NCBI RefSeq assembly: GCF_002157465.1
Contig: NZ_NHOC01000004.1
Coordinates: 82,640-146,639 of the forward strand
Length of the DNA stretch: 64,000 nucleotides
Direction of reading: 5' to 3'
Origin: Butyricicoccus porcorum
Lineage (GTDB): Bacteria > Bacillota > Clostridia > Oscillospirales > Butyricicoccaceae
Both the position numbers and the translations under genes were made by a program. Shown here in pieces: positions 25,609 to 34,577 of this stretch; the stretch's first letter is position 1, and each line of letters opens with the position of its first letter. The notes under the pieces are model-generated. The model did not search any database and had not been told where the DNA came from. It saw only the letters and a program-made list of their open reading frames with translations.

Positions 25609-26061
25609 TTACAATTTCTTTACCATCTGCATTTCCCGGAATTGTCTTCCGGGAAACAAGTACGCAACCTCTTTGATCTCTTCAAAACCAATATCAGCGT
25701 ACATCCCGCGCACGACCGCGTTATCCAAAGACACGCTGATATACAACTTCTCGGCGTTGTGCTTTTTCTTAAAATAGTCCAGAAAAGCCACGACCGCCTG
25801 TTTGCCATACCCTTTCCCCTGATACTGCTTTCCGATCATAAAACGACTCATAGACCATCCGGGAATGGTATCATCAAAATCATATAAGATAAACCCCACC
25901 ATCGTATCTCCGTGATAGACGCCTAAAGTATATAATCCATCTTCGTAAGCGGCTTCAACCAATGACCACTTGTTGTCCGCGACAAACCATTTTTGACTGT
26001 CATCGACAGTTAGAGATATGCAATCCCAGTAGTTTGAACGATCGATTTCTCTAAATTCCAT
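25609..26061 (-). CDS. GNAT-family N-acetyltransferase
   Basis: The 150-residue protein has the acetyl-CoA pyrophosphate loop in IGKQYQGKGYGKQAVVAFLD and the closing FxEIKEV strand. Two adjacent ATGs (26064 and 26061) follow AGGAGTTAC; the second has better spacing. The substrate is unknown; the layout resembles SpeG/diamine-type acetyltransferases. Confidence 0.85.
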   Translation of the reverse strand: MEFREIDRSNYWDCISLTVDDSQKWFVADNKWSLVEAAYEDGLYTLGVYHGDTMVGFILYDFDDTIPGWSMSRFMIGKQYQGKGYGKQAVVAFLDYFKKKHNAEKLYISVSLDNAVVRGMYADIGFEEIKEVAYLFPGRQFREMQMVKKL

Positions 26062-26084
26062 CATGTAACTCCTGTCTTTCTCCT

Positions 26085-26684
26085 TTATCGCCGCCCAAGA
26101 TAGCGGAATGTATGCCGCTTATATTCCCGGTACGGCGTGCCGAATGTTTCCTCCAGATACCGTTCCTCCTGCAAAATCTGTAAATGCAGCATCACAATGG
26201 CAAACACCGTAAGCGGCACGGTCAGCAAGTTACAGTACATTAGTATCACACCGATATACATGAGGTCAAAGCCGAGAAAGGCCGGATTGCGGCTGAACTG
26301 ATAGATGCCGGATGTGACCAGCTCTGTGCGATCCCAATCCGGGATGCCCACCCTCCAGCTATCCTTCATACTGAGAACGGAAAGGAGAAAGGTCAAGTCA
26401 CCGAGCATCCCGGTGACAAAGCCGGTAAAGCGTGCGTTTGCCGCAAGGCAGCTCCAGCCGAACGCTATGGACACAAGCTGCACGATCACAACTCCCAGCG
26501 TGGCCATGCTCATCAGCAGTTCCACCGTGTGAATGGACGTTTCTTTTCGCTGTCCGATTTGCCGCGTCCGGATGCCGCGGCGCTTCTGCGCCAACATCTT
26601 GGCAAAATAAATGCCATAAAACACCGCCAGCACAAAAAGGGCAAGCAGGGGATAAGGGAGAAGTTCTTCCATCGGATATTTCAT
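26085..26684 (-). CDS. Isoprenylcysteine carboxyl methyltransferase-like membrane protein
   Basis: The 199-residue integral membrane protein has about five hydrophobic helices and the ICMT/phospholipid methyltransferase C-terminal pattern: LVTSGIYQFSRNPAFLGFDL then EERYLEETFGTPYREYKRHT. SAM binds at the RNP and E-R-x-L-x2-x-F motifs in this family. ATG 26684 follows GAGGAGTTGCATT. The bacterial substrate is unknown, possibly a lipid. Confidence 0.8.
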   Translation of the reverse strand: MKYPMEELLPYPLLALFVLAVFYGIYFAKMLAQKRRGIRTRQIGQRKETSIHTVELLMSMATLGVVIVQLVSIAFGWSCLAANARFTGFVTGMLGDLTFLLSVLSMKDSWRVGIPDWDRTELVTSGIYQFSRNPAFLGFDLMYIGVILMYCNLLTVPLTVFAIVMLHLQILQEERYLEETFGTPYREYKRHTFRYLGRR

Positions 26685-26741
26685 AATGCAACTCCTCAAA
26701 TGAATCTTGTTTTAGCCATGAGCAAAACGCAAGGCGACCTG

Positions 26742-27158
26742 TTACTTTTTTTGATTCTTCCTTGTGCAGGCCACTCGGATAAACGGTACAAGCAGCAGAA
26801 GACATACCAGAATAGAACCGCCCAGCTGCCCGTAGGACATCCACACATTTGATTCCGGCGGGCAGGGATAAATCACCGCCACAACCACCCGGAAAATCCA
26901 AAGGGCCAGCAAAAAGCCGTAGAGATAGAACGCCTCCGGGTTCTGAGCAAACACCTTTTTGCCCCACAGAATGACAGTAAGGCTTAGCCCCGACAGCAAA
27001 AAGGAAAAGCATAGGTTTACATAATTGATTGGAACCACCAATGTCTCATAGGGGATATAGGAAGCCCAGCCAAACATCCACGGCACGGTAAAGTGCCACA
27101 GCCCCACCAGCAGGCTGATCGCAGCTCCCGCGTAGTACATGACCTGATACTTTTTCAT
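26742..27158 (-). CDS. Four-helix integral membrane protein
   Basis: The 138-residue protein has four hydrophobic helices with a conserved-looking GLWHFTVPWMFGW in the first. It starts 6 bp downstream of the CPBP protease gene on the same strand and is probably co-transcribed with it. I do not recognise a family. Confidence 0.65.
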   Translation of the reverse strand: MKKYQVMYYAGAAISLLVGLWHFTVPWMFGWASYIPYETLVVPINYVNLCFSFLLSGLSLTVILWGKKVFAQNPEAFYLYGFLLALWIFRVVVAVIYPCPPESNVWMSYGQLGGSILVCLLLLVPFIRVACTRKNQKK

Positions 27159-27164
27159 CGGTTT

Positions 27165-27914
27165 TCACCTGCCTTTCATAGCCGGTTCCCTTTTGCGAGC
27201 AATTATTCGGAACAGATAGAGGAAATAGACCAGCAATACGATAAACTGTACCGCGCCCAGAATTATCTCAAACTGCGCGGACCCCTCTCCGCTGATAAAG
27301 GCGCAGAAGTCATGCAGAGCGTGGAGCAATACGCAGGGGAGAAGACTGCCGCTTTCCGCGAATATCAGGGCAAATATCATTCCGTAGACCAGGGCGAAGC
27401 AGATCTGAAGGATCGTCTCCACAAAGTCCGCGCCGCCTGCCAGATTCAGAATATGGCTGAACCCGAAAAGGACGGAGGAAAGCATCATCGCCTTTCCCAC
27501 GCCGCGCCCCAGCCACAGGCCGCAGATGATGCCCCGAAAGAAAATTTCCTCCGCCATACCGATTCCAAGCGTCAAAAACAAGTTTGCTAAAATCAATGCC
27601 GCACCGCCGTTAAAGTTTATTCCCGCCGCAAAAGGGGAAAGGGCAATGAGCAAAAGCGGCGAAAAATAGAGCATTCTCTTTGCCGCCCCTTTTTCCGCAC
27701 TTCGAAATCCCAGCTTTGAGATTCCTTTGTATCGGATGATGGAATTCGCCAATGTGATAATTACAAGCCCCCAGATCACAGCGCCCCTGATCAGCGCGGA
27801 GCGAATGCCCTCTATTCCTGTGATCACCACGATTGCTCCTTGCGCGAAAAAGAACAGCAGCAGCACAAGCATTGCCCCGGCGGTTTTCAGTACGATTCCG
27901 TCTTTCCGTTCCAT
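27165..27914 (-). CDS. CPBP-family intramembrane metalloprotease
   Basis: The 249-residue polytopic protein has the Abi/CAAX-protease motifs EEIFFRG (E-E-x3-R), FGFSHILN and the final HALHDFCAF. These glutamates and histidines bind zinc in the Rce1-like fold. Bacterial members process peptides or confer self-immunity to bacteriocins. Context (hydrolase upstream, small membrane protein downstream, few bases apart) gives no specific substrate. Confidence 0.87.
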   Translation of the reverse strand: MERKDGIVLKTAGAMLVLLLFFFAQGAIVVITGIEGIRSALIRGAVIWGLVIITLANSIIRYKGISKLGFRSAEKGAAKRMLYFSPLLLIALSPFAAGINFNGGAALILANLFLTLGIGMAEEIFFRGIICGLWLGRGVGKAMMLSSVLFGFSHILNLAGGADFVETILQICFALVYGMIFALIFAESGSLLPCVLLHALHDFCAFISGEGSAQFEIILGAVQFIVLLVYFLYLFRIIARKREPAMKGR

Positions 27915-27932
27915 TTTATCCTCTCTTTGCCG

Positions 27933-28748
27933 TCACCGCATTCCCTCCGCCAGCCGTTCAATCAGCCGGTTTACGATTTCCGGCTGGTCGGTGTTGGAGT
28001 TGTGCCCAGCATCTTTGATCCATTCCAGGGGAATTCCGGTGTCCTTATGCCACGCCTTGTTGTATCTAACGCAAGACCCCGCCTTGTCCTGTTCGCCGCA
28101 GATGAGCAGGGCGGGGCATTTGATTTCATACGGCAAATCCCGCTCCACCGCCTCGGCAAGGATTCGGTAGCCGTAGCCGGAAAGCTTTGCGTAGCGCTCC
28201 TGGTCGCCGTCATACACCAGCATCATGTCCCGCATCAGGTTCCTTCCGTATTCCGACAGGGCGACGCCCTTTGTCCCGGACTCTAAGAGGGCCTTCCACG
28301 GATAGTGGCGATAGACTGGCTCCATTCGTTTCAGCAGCCAAAGCTCCGGCTTTGTCATATACTTTCGTTGCAGCGGCGCGGAGTCGATGGACACAAAGCC
28401 CTTCAGCTTTTCGTGGTAAATTTGCGCATACGCCTGTCCCACATAGCCGCCCATAGACTGCCCCACGATAACGGGTTTTGTGATCCCCTCCTGCTCCAGA
28501 ATTCCGTCCAGCCACCTTGCCTTGTCCATCAAATCGAAGTCAAAGGCAAAGGGCCAGGAGGCGGCGTGGCCGGGGGCGTCCCACACAAGGACATTGTATT
28601 TCCCTTCAAAATACACGATTTGTTTGTCAAACAACCGGTGATCCGCCGTCAGACCGGGCAGGAACACCAACGTTATTGCGTCCGGTGAAATCAGATGCAC
28701 CCAATAATGGATTTTGCCCAATGGTGTCGAATATGTTCTCTCGTTCAT
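27933..28748 (-). CDS. Alpha/beta hydrolase
   Basis: The 271-residue protein has the nucleophile elbow GQSMGGYVGQ (Ser), an oxyanion region LVFLPGLTADHRLFDKQ, an acid near LLICGEQDK and a catalytic His in DAGHNSNTDQPE, all in the usual order. No signal peptide is present, so it is cytosolic. Substrate unknown. It starts the short series hydrolase-CPBP-membrane protein. Confidence 0.87.
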   Translation of the reverse strand: MNERTYSTPLGKIHYWVHLISPDAITLVFLPGLTADHRLFDKQIVYFEGKYNVLVWDAPGHAASWPFAFDFDLMDKARWLDGILEQEGITKPVIVGQSMGGYVGQAYAQIYHEKLKGFVSIDSAPLQRKYMTKPELWLLKRMEPVYRHYPWKALLESGTKGVALSEYGRNLMRDMMLVYDGDQERYAKLSGYGYRILAEAVERDLPYEIKCPALLICGEQDKAGSCVRYNKAWHKDTGIPLEWIKDAGHNSNTDQPEIVNRLIERLAEGMR

Positions 28749-28926
28749 GCTTCTTCTCCTTGTCGATCCCAGTTGCGGTTATATGCCCAAAACACGTATT
28801 GCTTGATTGCCATATTCCTTAACGAATGTCCCCGGCTCATCCGGTCAAAGTCTAAGGACTACGAGGCGGCGTGACCGGAGCTATTTCTCCAATCTCATCC
28901 GACAAACAGAAAGCCCTGTTCGTTCT

Positions 28927-29421
28927 CTATCCCAGCACCGCCACAATCAGGGCGCACAGCAAGCAGGGAACGAGACCAAGCGCCATGCCGATCACCGAGC
29001 GCACTACATGATACTTCTTCTGGTGATACGCCTTGTCCATGTGCTCCGTTCCCGGCAAACGGATGCGCTTGACGTTGGCAAACAGCACCCAGTCCAGGAA
29101 AAAGCAGTCGTACCAGTCCACCAGCAGCCATAGACCGTATGCGTACAGGAAGCCGGTCTTGAAATCCGTCGCTCCTGCCGCAAGCGCCAATGCCGTCAGA
29201 ATGGATAAAGCCAGCAACACTGCAAAGCCCTTTTTCAAGAACACCGAGGCACTGAGCACCTCGGTGGGAATGCGCTCATGGGTTTCAAAATATTTTTCCT
29301 GAATGTCCTTGGGATAATCGTGGATCCACCAAACTGGATTTCTGCACAGCGGGATCATGATCAGGCAGGTAAACAGGATCAGCGCCCCAACACATTCCAT
29401 CCCATAAATCGTCCAATTCAC
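28927..29421 (-). CDS. Four-helix membrane protein, unknown
   Basis: The 164-residue protein has an N-terminal helix (GMECVGALILFTCLIMIPLC) and three further helices, with a loop CRNPVWWIHDYPKDIQEKYF and another reading WYDCFFLDWVLF. It ends upstream of the hydrolase gene after about 180 bp with no other coding signal. It is 13 bp from the gene at 29435. No family recognised. Confidence 0.6.
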   Translation of the reverse strand: MNWTIYGMECVGALILFTCLIMIPLCRNPVWWIHDYPKDIQEKYFETHERIPTEVLSASVFLKKGFAVLLALSILTALALAAGATDFKTGFLYAYGLWLLVDWYDCFFLDWVLFANVKRIRLPGTEHMDKAYHQKKYHVVRSVIGMALGLVPCLLCALIVAVLG

Positions 29422-29434
29422 TGTTTCGTATCTC

Positions 29435-30136
29435 CTATAGCGCGTTCCAATAAAACACGAAGATCAGAATACATCCCCAAGCGTTTCCGGTGGCTTTTCG
29501 GACGATCAACATTCCATAGATCAAAAAGAGAGTACACAGCATCTCCGCCACCGCGTCCGGCGTCACACCCACGACCCCGTGTATCAGAATACACATGGCC
29601 GCGCAGACGAAAGCGCCCCAATCCCACAGCCTGTTTTTGGACGGATAGCGCTCGCCGATTTTATCGGAAATCACCACATAATTGAAGCCCTCAAAAAAGC
29701 CCCAGAAAAGCGCGGTGAGCAGCATGGCAAGAACGTTCTCCGGGAAACCGCTCTCAATCGCCTCCGCCGTCGTTTGCACAGCGGAAAAGGGAAGCCATGT
29801 ATGCACATTTCCCGCAAAGAGGTTATACAGGAGATCCGGTACGCAGCACAGTGCGCTCAGCGCAATGGCGCTCAGCAAATGCTTACGGGTAAGGCCGTGA
29901 TCTGAAAATCGTTCCTTTCTGACAATGGCCACGATGGTGATTCCCAGTCCGGCAATGCCGAACTGAAAGATGCCGCCCATGAACAAAACCCGCAGCACAA
30001 TCGGGATCGCGGTGTCGGCGGCGATGTTGTCGATCTCCCTGCCGAAAACGGTATAGATGACAAGAACCAGAAGGGACACACCGGCGATGATCCACAAATC
30101 TGTATCCAGTTGTTTCTTCCGTTCTTTTGTCAGCAT
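29435..30136 (-). CDS. Polytopic membrane protein, CPBP-like length, unknown
   Basis: The 233-residue protein has seven or so hydrophobic helices. ALFWGFFEGFNYVVISDKIG and CILIHGVVG could be degenerate versions of the CPBP E-E-x3-R and H motifs, but the paired glutamates are lacking. It may be a distant or inactive relative of CPBP proteases; otherwise the function is unknown. Confidence 0.6.
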   Translation of the reverse strand: MLTKERKKQLDTDLWIIAGVSLLVLVIYTVFGREIDNIAADTAIPIVLRVLFMGGIFQFGIAGLGITIVAIVRKERFSDHGLTRKHLLSAIALSALCCVPDLLYNLFAGNVHTWLPFSAVQTTAEAIESGFPENVLAMLLTALFWGFFEGFNYVVISDKIGERYPSKNRLWDWGAFVCAAMCILIHGVVGVTPDAVAEMLCTLFLIYGMLIVRKATGNAWGCILIFVFYWNAL

Positions 30137-30161
30137 GACAGCTTCCTCCCTGATTCGGTTT

Positions 30162-30341
30162 CTATCTTGTTTGTATTCTCGTGAAGCGTTCCGAAGGAAC
30201 AGCAGCTAAACTCCCATGCCTGCTGGCGCAGGCACCACCACATTGTATAAGTCCACGGATTGCTCCGCGCTTCGCTCTCACGATTCTTTTCCATGCTATT
30301 AACGGCCTGCTTCCCGCAATATTTCGTTTTGGATGTTTCAT
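30162..30341 (-). pseudogene. Partial copy of the N terminus of the gene at 32906-33649
   Basis: This 59-codon frame begins MKHPKRNIAGSRPLIAWKRI. The segment GSRPLxAWKRIV also starts the protein at 32906-33649, and the DNA is similar (about 30283-30312 against 33590-33620). After it the frame becomes Arg/Cys-rich and unrelated. It looks like a truncated duplicate at the 3' side of the ABC permease gene. Confidence 0.45.
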
Positions 30342-30358
30342 AGCAAATGCCACCCCAT

Positions 30359-31960
30359 TTACAATGCCGCAAACACCCCGCAGCCCCGCTTCTTCAGCCA
30401 CAGATACAGCACCCCGCAGAGAACAAGGTTCAGCCCGATGAACGCTCCCATGTATCCTGCAAAGCCCAGCTTCCAGCCGGGGAGCAGCAGAAAGCCCACG
30501 CAAAAGAGGATGGTGTAGGCCCAGCCGCCGAACATGGCGATCATCACTCCCATGCTCTGCTTGATGACCGTGATCTCCTGCGTCCAGTTGAGATTGGGCA
30601 TCTTCAGCCCCATAAACAGCCCGAACAGCGCCGAGAGCAGCACAAAGGACAGCGTCTGAACCGCCGCAAGCGCGACATCCAGCGGGGCAAAGGGGCAGAC
30701 CATCGCAAGACACAATAGGCAAAACAGCATGGGGACGCCGGTGAGCAACAGCTGCACGGAAAGCTTTGCCCGAAGCGCCTGCCAGGGCTTTACCGGCAGA
30801 GACTGCATAAGCCACAGGGATTTACCCTCCAGTGACACGGAGGGAACTGCCATATCGTTCATGGAGGCGATCATGCACCCCATGGTGCACAGCAGCACCG
30901 GAACGCTGCCCGGCTTTTCGCCGAACACCTCGTTCATGACCGTGAGGAACGCCCCACCCTTCCACAGCAGCAGGATGCCGCAGACGGGCAGCATCAGGAT
31001 GCCCAGGCCGCAGTTGAGCATATAGTTGGGGTTGGCGAGAAACCGGGAAAATTCTTTCCCCAGCAGGGCGGAGGAGACGCTTTTCTGCCTGACGGCGGTT
31101 TCCTTATAGACCTTCCGTTCCGATTTCCCGGTGGAGGTGACCAGCTTCAAAAAGCTGCGGGAGATGAGCGCCCACATCAGGGCGAACAGTGCCGCCACAA
31201 CCAGAGAAATAACCAGACACGGGATGGGGTCGCCCACGCCCACTTGGCCGAACAGGTAGAGGGGATAGGCGGCGCCCTTGACGGCCTCGCCAAAAGCCTC
31301 TGCGTTGGATAGCAGCTCGCTGATCAGGGTCTGGGCCTTGAACACCGCGAAGTAGTACACGGCGAAAAACGCCAGAGAGACGATGACGGTAATGAGGCTC
31401 TTGCGCTTTAGCTTCAGGCTGATCTTGGCCACCACCCAGCCCAGGGCGCAGGAGACCGTCATGACAAAAACGGAGATCAGCGCGGTAAGCAGCAGCGAGC
31501 CCAGCACGGTTTGCAAGCCGAATGCCGCCTCTACCCAGTAGACAAGTATCGCCGGAAGGATCACCACGCCGGAATACAGAAGGCCCATGAGGTAAACCGT
31601 GGTCATCCGGGAGGCCATCAGCACACTCACCGGAATGGGCAAAGACAGCAGTAAATCGTTGTCCTTGGCCAGGTACAGCGTGGAGTAGGTGGTGAACACG
31701 CTGCCGAAAGCCCCCAGCAAAACGGCGATCATCCCCATCATGGCAAAGTAGAGCCAGCCCACACCGGCAGCGTGGAGAGGAGCGCAGAGGGTCTTGGCCA
31801 GCATCGCGAACATCCCACCCAGGACACCCGCCATCAGAAGGGCAAAGAGGACAAAATAGGCCGCCGTGGCCCCCTTGGAGCGGGCCTTGTTCTTTTTCGC
31901 GTTATAGAAATAGCTGCGGAATATTTCCGCCAGCTCCTTTTTTACCAAGACCTTCAGCAT
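30359..31960 (-). CDS. ABC-2 type exporter permease
   Basis: The 533-residue protein has about twelve hydrophobic helices in two similar halves, starting MLKVLVKKELAEIFRSYFYN. It overlaps the upstream ATPase gene by 7 bp, so the two form one transporter. The first half has LAKDNDLLLSLPIPVSVLMA, typical of large bacitracin/lantibiotic-type and YthP-like permeases. The substrate may be a peptide, lipid or antibiotic; no specific hint. Confidence 0.85.
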   Translation of the reverse strand: MLKVLVKKELAEIFRSYFYNAKKNKARSKGATAAYFVLFALLMAGVLGGMFAMLAKTLCAPLHAAGVGWLYFAMMGMIAVLLGAFGSVFTTYSTLYLAKDNDLLLSLPIPVSVLMASRMTTVYLMGLLYSGVVILPAILVYWVEAAFGLQTVLGSLLLTALISVFVMTVSCALGWVVAKISLKLKRKSLITVIVSLAFFAVYYFAVFKAQTLISELLSNAEAFGEAVKGAAYPLYLFGQVGVGDPIPCLVISLVVAALFALMWALISRSFLKLVTSTGKSERKVYKETAVRQKSVSSALLGKEFSRFLANPNYMLNCGLGILMLPVCGILLLWKGGAFLTVMNEVFGEKPGSVPVLLCTMGCMIASMNDMAVPSVSLEGKSLWLMQSLPVKPWQALRAKLSVQLLLTGVPMLFCLLCLAMVCPFAPLDVALAAVQTLSFVLLSALFGLFMGLKMPNLNWTQEITVIKQSMGVMIAMFGGWAYTILFCVGFLLLPGWKLGFAGYMGAFIGLNLVLCGVLYLWLKKRGCGVFAAL

Positions 31961-32667
31961 ACTTCTCCCTCCAACTCCAGGAACACGTCCTCCAGAGACT
32001 CGTCCCCCTTGACCTCCTCCATGGCGCCGGAGCGGATGAGCCTGCCTCCCTTGATGATGGCAACTTTATCGCACAGCTTTTCCGCCACCTCAAGTACATG
32101 GGTGGAGAAGAAGATGGCCCCGCCCTCGTCGCACACCTCCCGCATCATTTCTTTCAGCAAGTGGGACGCTTTCGGGTCCAGCCCCACGAAGGGTTCATCC
32201 ATGAGGATGAGCTTCGGCTCATGGAGCCAGGCGGCGATGATGGCCAGCTTCTGCTTCATGCCGTGGGAGTAGGCGGCGATGGGCTGCGCCAAATCGGCGG
32301 TGAGTTCAAAGTCGTCGGCGTATTTGCGGATGCGCGCCTGCCGCTCATTTGCGCCTACGCCGAAAATGTCGGCGATGAAATTCAGGTACTTGATGCCCGT
32401 CATGTAGTCGTACAGGTCGGGATTGTCAGGGATGTAGGCAAAGCGCCGTTTGCATTCCAAGGGATTTTCCTTGATGGATATCCCGTCAATGGTGATTTCT
32501 CCTGCGTCAAACTGCAAAATGCCCACCACGGATTTTAATGTTGTGGTCTTTCCCGCCCCGTTGTGGCCGATAAAGCCGTAAATCTCGCCGGGGGCGATGT
32601 GTAAGCTTAGATTGTCCACGGCTTTCTTCTCACCGTAGGCCTTTGTCAGATGTTCGATGTTCAGCAT
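31954..32667 (-). CDS. ABC transporter ATP-binding protein
   Basis: The 237-residue protein (ATG 32667 after GGAGGAGAAAACC) has Walker A GHNGAGKTT, signature YSHGMKQKLA (variant of LSGGQ), Walker B LILMDEPFVGLD and the switch His in FSTHVL. It energises the permease encoded downstream with overlapping frames. YSHG-type signatures are common in bacterial exporters of this class. Confidence 0.92.
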   Translation of the reverse strand: MLNIEHLTKAYGEKKAVDNLSLHIAPGEIYGFIGHNGAGKTTTLKSVVGILQFDAGEITIDGISIKENPLECKRRFAYIPDNPDLYDYMTGIKYLNFIADIFGVGANERQARIRKYADDFELTADLAQPIAAYSHGMKQKLAIIAAWLHEPKLILMDEPFVGLDPKASHLLKEMMREVCDEGGAIFFSTHVLEVAEKLCDKVAIIKGGRLIRSGAMEEVKGDESLEDVFLELEGEVC

Positions 32668-32896
32668 GGTTTTCTCCTCCATCATTTTCATTTTCTAATA
32701 TTTTAAGTCCTGTTTTAGCATCCGTTCCCAATAGCTCCTGCGCTTTTTTGAAATCATAAACCTCATTCAGCTTATCGTGGACGTGTAAAAGCTTTTCCTT
32801 GCCGTATTTTCTGATAAACAAAGCCTGCGCCTTTGCAGCCCTGCTGTCGCTGCCATTCCACGCAATCGGAAATAGCCTTCTTGATTTCAACTCCAT
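32630..32896 (-). CDS. Uncertain small open frame upstream of the ABC ATPase
   Basis: An 88-residue frame, with GGCAGGAC before ATG 32896, contains KYGKEKLLHVHDKLNEVYDF and KAQELLGTDAKTGLKILENE, which look protein-like (helical, charged). It overlaps the ABC ATPase start by 38 bp in another frame, so its end is doubtful. It could be the rest of a decayed gene. Included with low confidence. Confidence 0.3.
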   Translation of the reverse strand: MELKSRRLFPIAWNGSDSRAAKAQALFIRKYGKEKLLHVHDKLNEVYDFKKAQELLGTDAKTGLKILENENDGGENHAEHRTSDKGLR

Positions 32897-32905
32897 GTCC
32901 TGCCA

Positions 32906-33649
32906 TCAAATAATCGCCTCGTCCTCCACGATTTGACCGTCGGCGGTGACGGTGAGATACATTTTCTCCTTGTCAGCGTCAAAATGAAGCTCCCTGGAAG
33001 CCAGAACGGTTCCGTTCTTACCTTTTGCGGTGATCGTAAAGGGGACAGGCGCTTCCGCATCCTTTGCGGCCATCATAATATCGTTGTCCAAAAAAATGTA
33101 TTTGCCGCTCTCCCAAGCGCCGCCGTCCGCGCGAAGCCCGCCGCGGCTGGAGCCGTCATAGGACATGGAAACGGAAAATATGTCGTCCCGCTCCGGCTTT
33201 ACATACACTCCATATCGCTCCGATTGCGGAAAAAATCCCGTCTCCCGTTCCCACAGCGTTGACTCGTTCATGCTGGTCTTGAGAACCACCTCGCTGATTT
33301 CGCCCTTGACGGGGATGGTCACATCAAAATCTCCTGTCTCAAAAAAACCGAACACCGCGCTAAAACGAAATCCCACATAGATCGTCCCGTCCCGTTCCTC
33401 GCTATAGCAGCCGCAGAACCCCTCGGGAAAAGAGCCGGGATAAAACCCAGAGATATGTACTTTGTCCTCGCTTACCTCCACGGCTTCAATTCCCGCGCCC
33501 TGACAGGCTCGGAAGCCAAGCAGCTTCCACCCATAGCGGCCCGCCAGAAAGACCGCCGCCAGGATAGCCGCGGCGACCGCCAGCGCGATCACGATTCTTT
33601 TCCATGCTTTTAGCGGTCTGCTTCCCAATTTCTGTTCTGAAGCGTCCAT
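32906..33649 (-). CDS. Single-pass membrane protein with extracytoplasmic domain, unknown
   Basis: The 247-residue protein has a short cytosolic N terminus (GSRPLKAWKRIV), one transmembrane helix (about residues 19-43) and a beta-rich outside domain with HISGFYPGSFPEGFCGCYSE and YGVYVKPERDDIFSVSMSYD. It lies just upstream of the ABC exporter genes on the same strand and may be an accessory lipoprotein-like factor. No family recognised. Its N terminus is partly duplicated at 30162-30341. Confidence 0.65.
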   Translation of the reverse strand: MDASEQKLGSRPLKAWKRIVIALAVAAAILAAVFLAGRYGWKLLGFRACQGAGIEAVEVSEDKVHISGFYPGSFPEGFCGCYSEERDGTIYVGFRFSAVFGFFETGDFDVTIPVKGEISEVVLKTSMNESTLWERETGFFPQSERYGVYVKPERDDIFSVSMSYDGSSRGGLRADGGAWESGKYIFLDNDIMMAAKDAEAPVPFTITAKGKNGTVLASRELHFDADKEKMYLTVTADGQIVEDEAII

Positions 33650-33734
33650 TTTTGTGGTCTCCTTTTCTCGGTTTTGTTCCCATGCTACCGTAACCGTCGC
33701 CGCGCGGATAGTACGTTTCCGCAGACATTTGTGT

Positions 33735-33959
33735 CTATTTTATAAATCTGAAGAGTCTGCCTGGTGCCATAGACAGAGTGAGAAGCACACCTCTGTGCCT
33801 TCGGTGTTTTTGTGAAGGGCACATAACATCCCCGCTATAACGCCAAAGCTCTTTTTCCGGGACGCTCATTTCCATATGCTCCGCTTTTGCCCATTGGGGC
33901 ATATTCATTATTTTATTCTGTATCTGCTTATATCGCAGGTCATTGTCGTATATCTGCAT
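33735..33959 (-). CDS. Small hypothetical protein
   Basis: From ATG 33959, preceded by the strong site GAAGGAGGATAC, a 74-residue product starts MQIYDNDLRYKQIQNKIMNM and continues with VPEKELWRYSGDVMCP. The ribosome site supports translation. The Arg-rich end (KHRRHRGVLL) may be out of frame with the original protein. Not recognised. Confidence 0.4.
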   Translation of the reverse strand: MQIYDNDLRYKQIQNKIMNMPQWAKAEHMEMSVPEKELWRYSGDVMCPSQKHRRHRGVLLTLSMAPGRLFRFIK

Positions 33960-34017
33960 GTATCCTCCTTCGGTGTCCTGCACTGTAAAAACGCAGCGCA
34001 CACCGCAAGCCCCGTGT

Positions 34018-34530
34018 CTAAGCATCAGGCTCTCTTGTCATAAACGCTCTCTTGTACATTGGTAAAACAATTCTCCAAAACAGCAGGCAATGGATCACCA
34101 ACATTACTCCAAAAAAGATTCTTACAGCCCATTCAGGGAACAACAGTGCAATTCCATTCATATCGCCTCCGCCGAAAAAACCGCACAATATGCTCAGATA
34201 CAACGGATCAATCAGCAGCATGGCAATCGTAATATAATACAGACAGACTTTGAAGGTTTTAGATTTGACCTTGCAAATTTGAGCTGATGTCAATGTCAGC
34301 ACATAAGCTGTTATCATTGTCGCCGCAACACCGACACTGCAAAAAATACCAAGCCCTGTTTCACTCATTCGTTCCTCATATATTCCAATCTGCATACCAA
34401 GCCCCATAAAATTGATCTTGCGAAACGCTCCGACAGACAGCGCATAAATCAGATGCGCGCCTTCGTGTATGATATAGTACATCAACACCGCGGAAAGCAG
34501 CCCAATATATTGACGTATGCGTTTATTCAT
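34018..34530 (-). CDS. HExxH-containing membrane protein (possible M50-like)
   Basis: The 170-residue membrane protein starts at ATG 34530 after AGGAGGATACATT. Its first helix contains YYIIHEGAHLIYAL, an H-E-x-x-H zinc motif inside a transmembrane segment, as in site-2 proteases or M50-like sensors. The usual second metal ligand (xDG) of M50 is not evident, though LLIDPLYLSIL is near the right place. It follows the TetR gene and may be controlled by it. Confidence 0.6.
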   Translation of the reverse strand: MNKRIRQYIGLLSAVLMYYIIHEGAHLIYALSVGAFRKINFMGLGMQIGIYEERMSETGLGIFCSVGVAATMITAYVLTLTSAQICKVKSKTFKVCLYYITIAMLLIDPLYLSILCGFFGGGDMNGIALLFPEWAVRIFFGVMLVIHCLLFWRIVLPMYKRAFMTREPDA

Positions 34531-34577
34531 ATAATGTATCCTCCTGCTGCTTAATTTTTGCTCATTTTCCTCGTACT

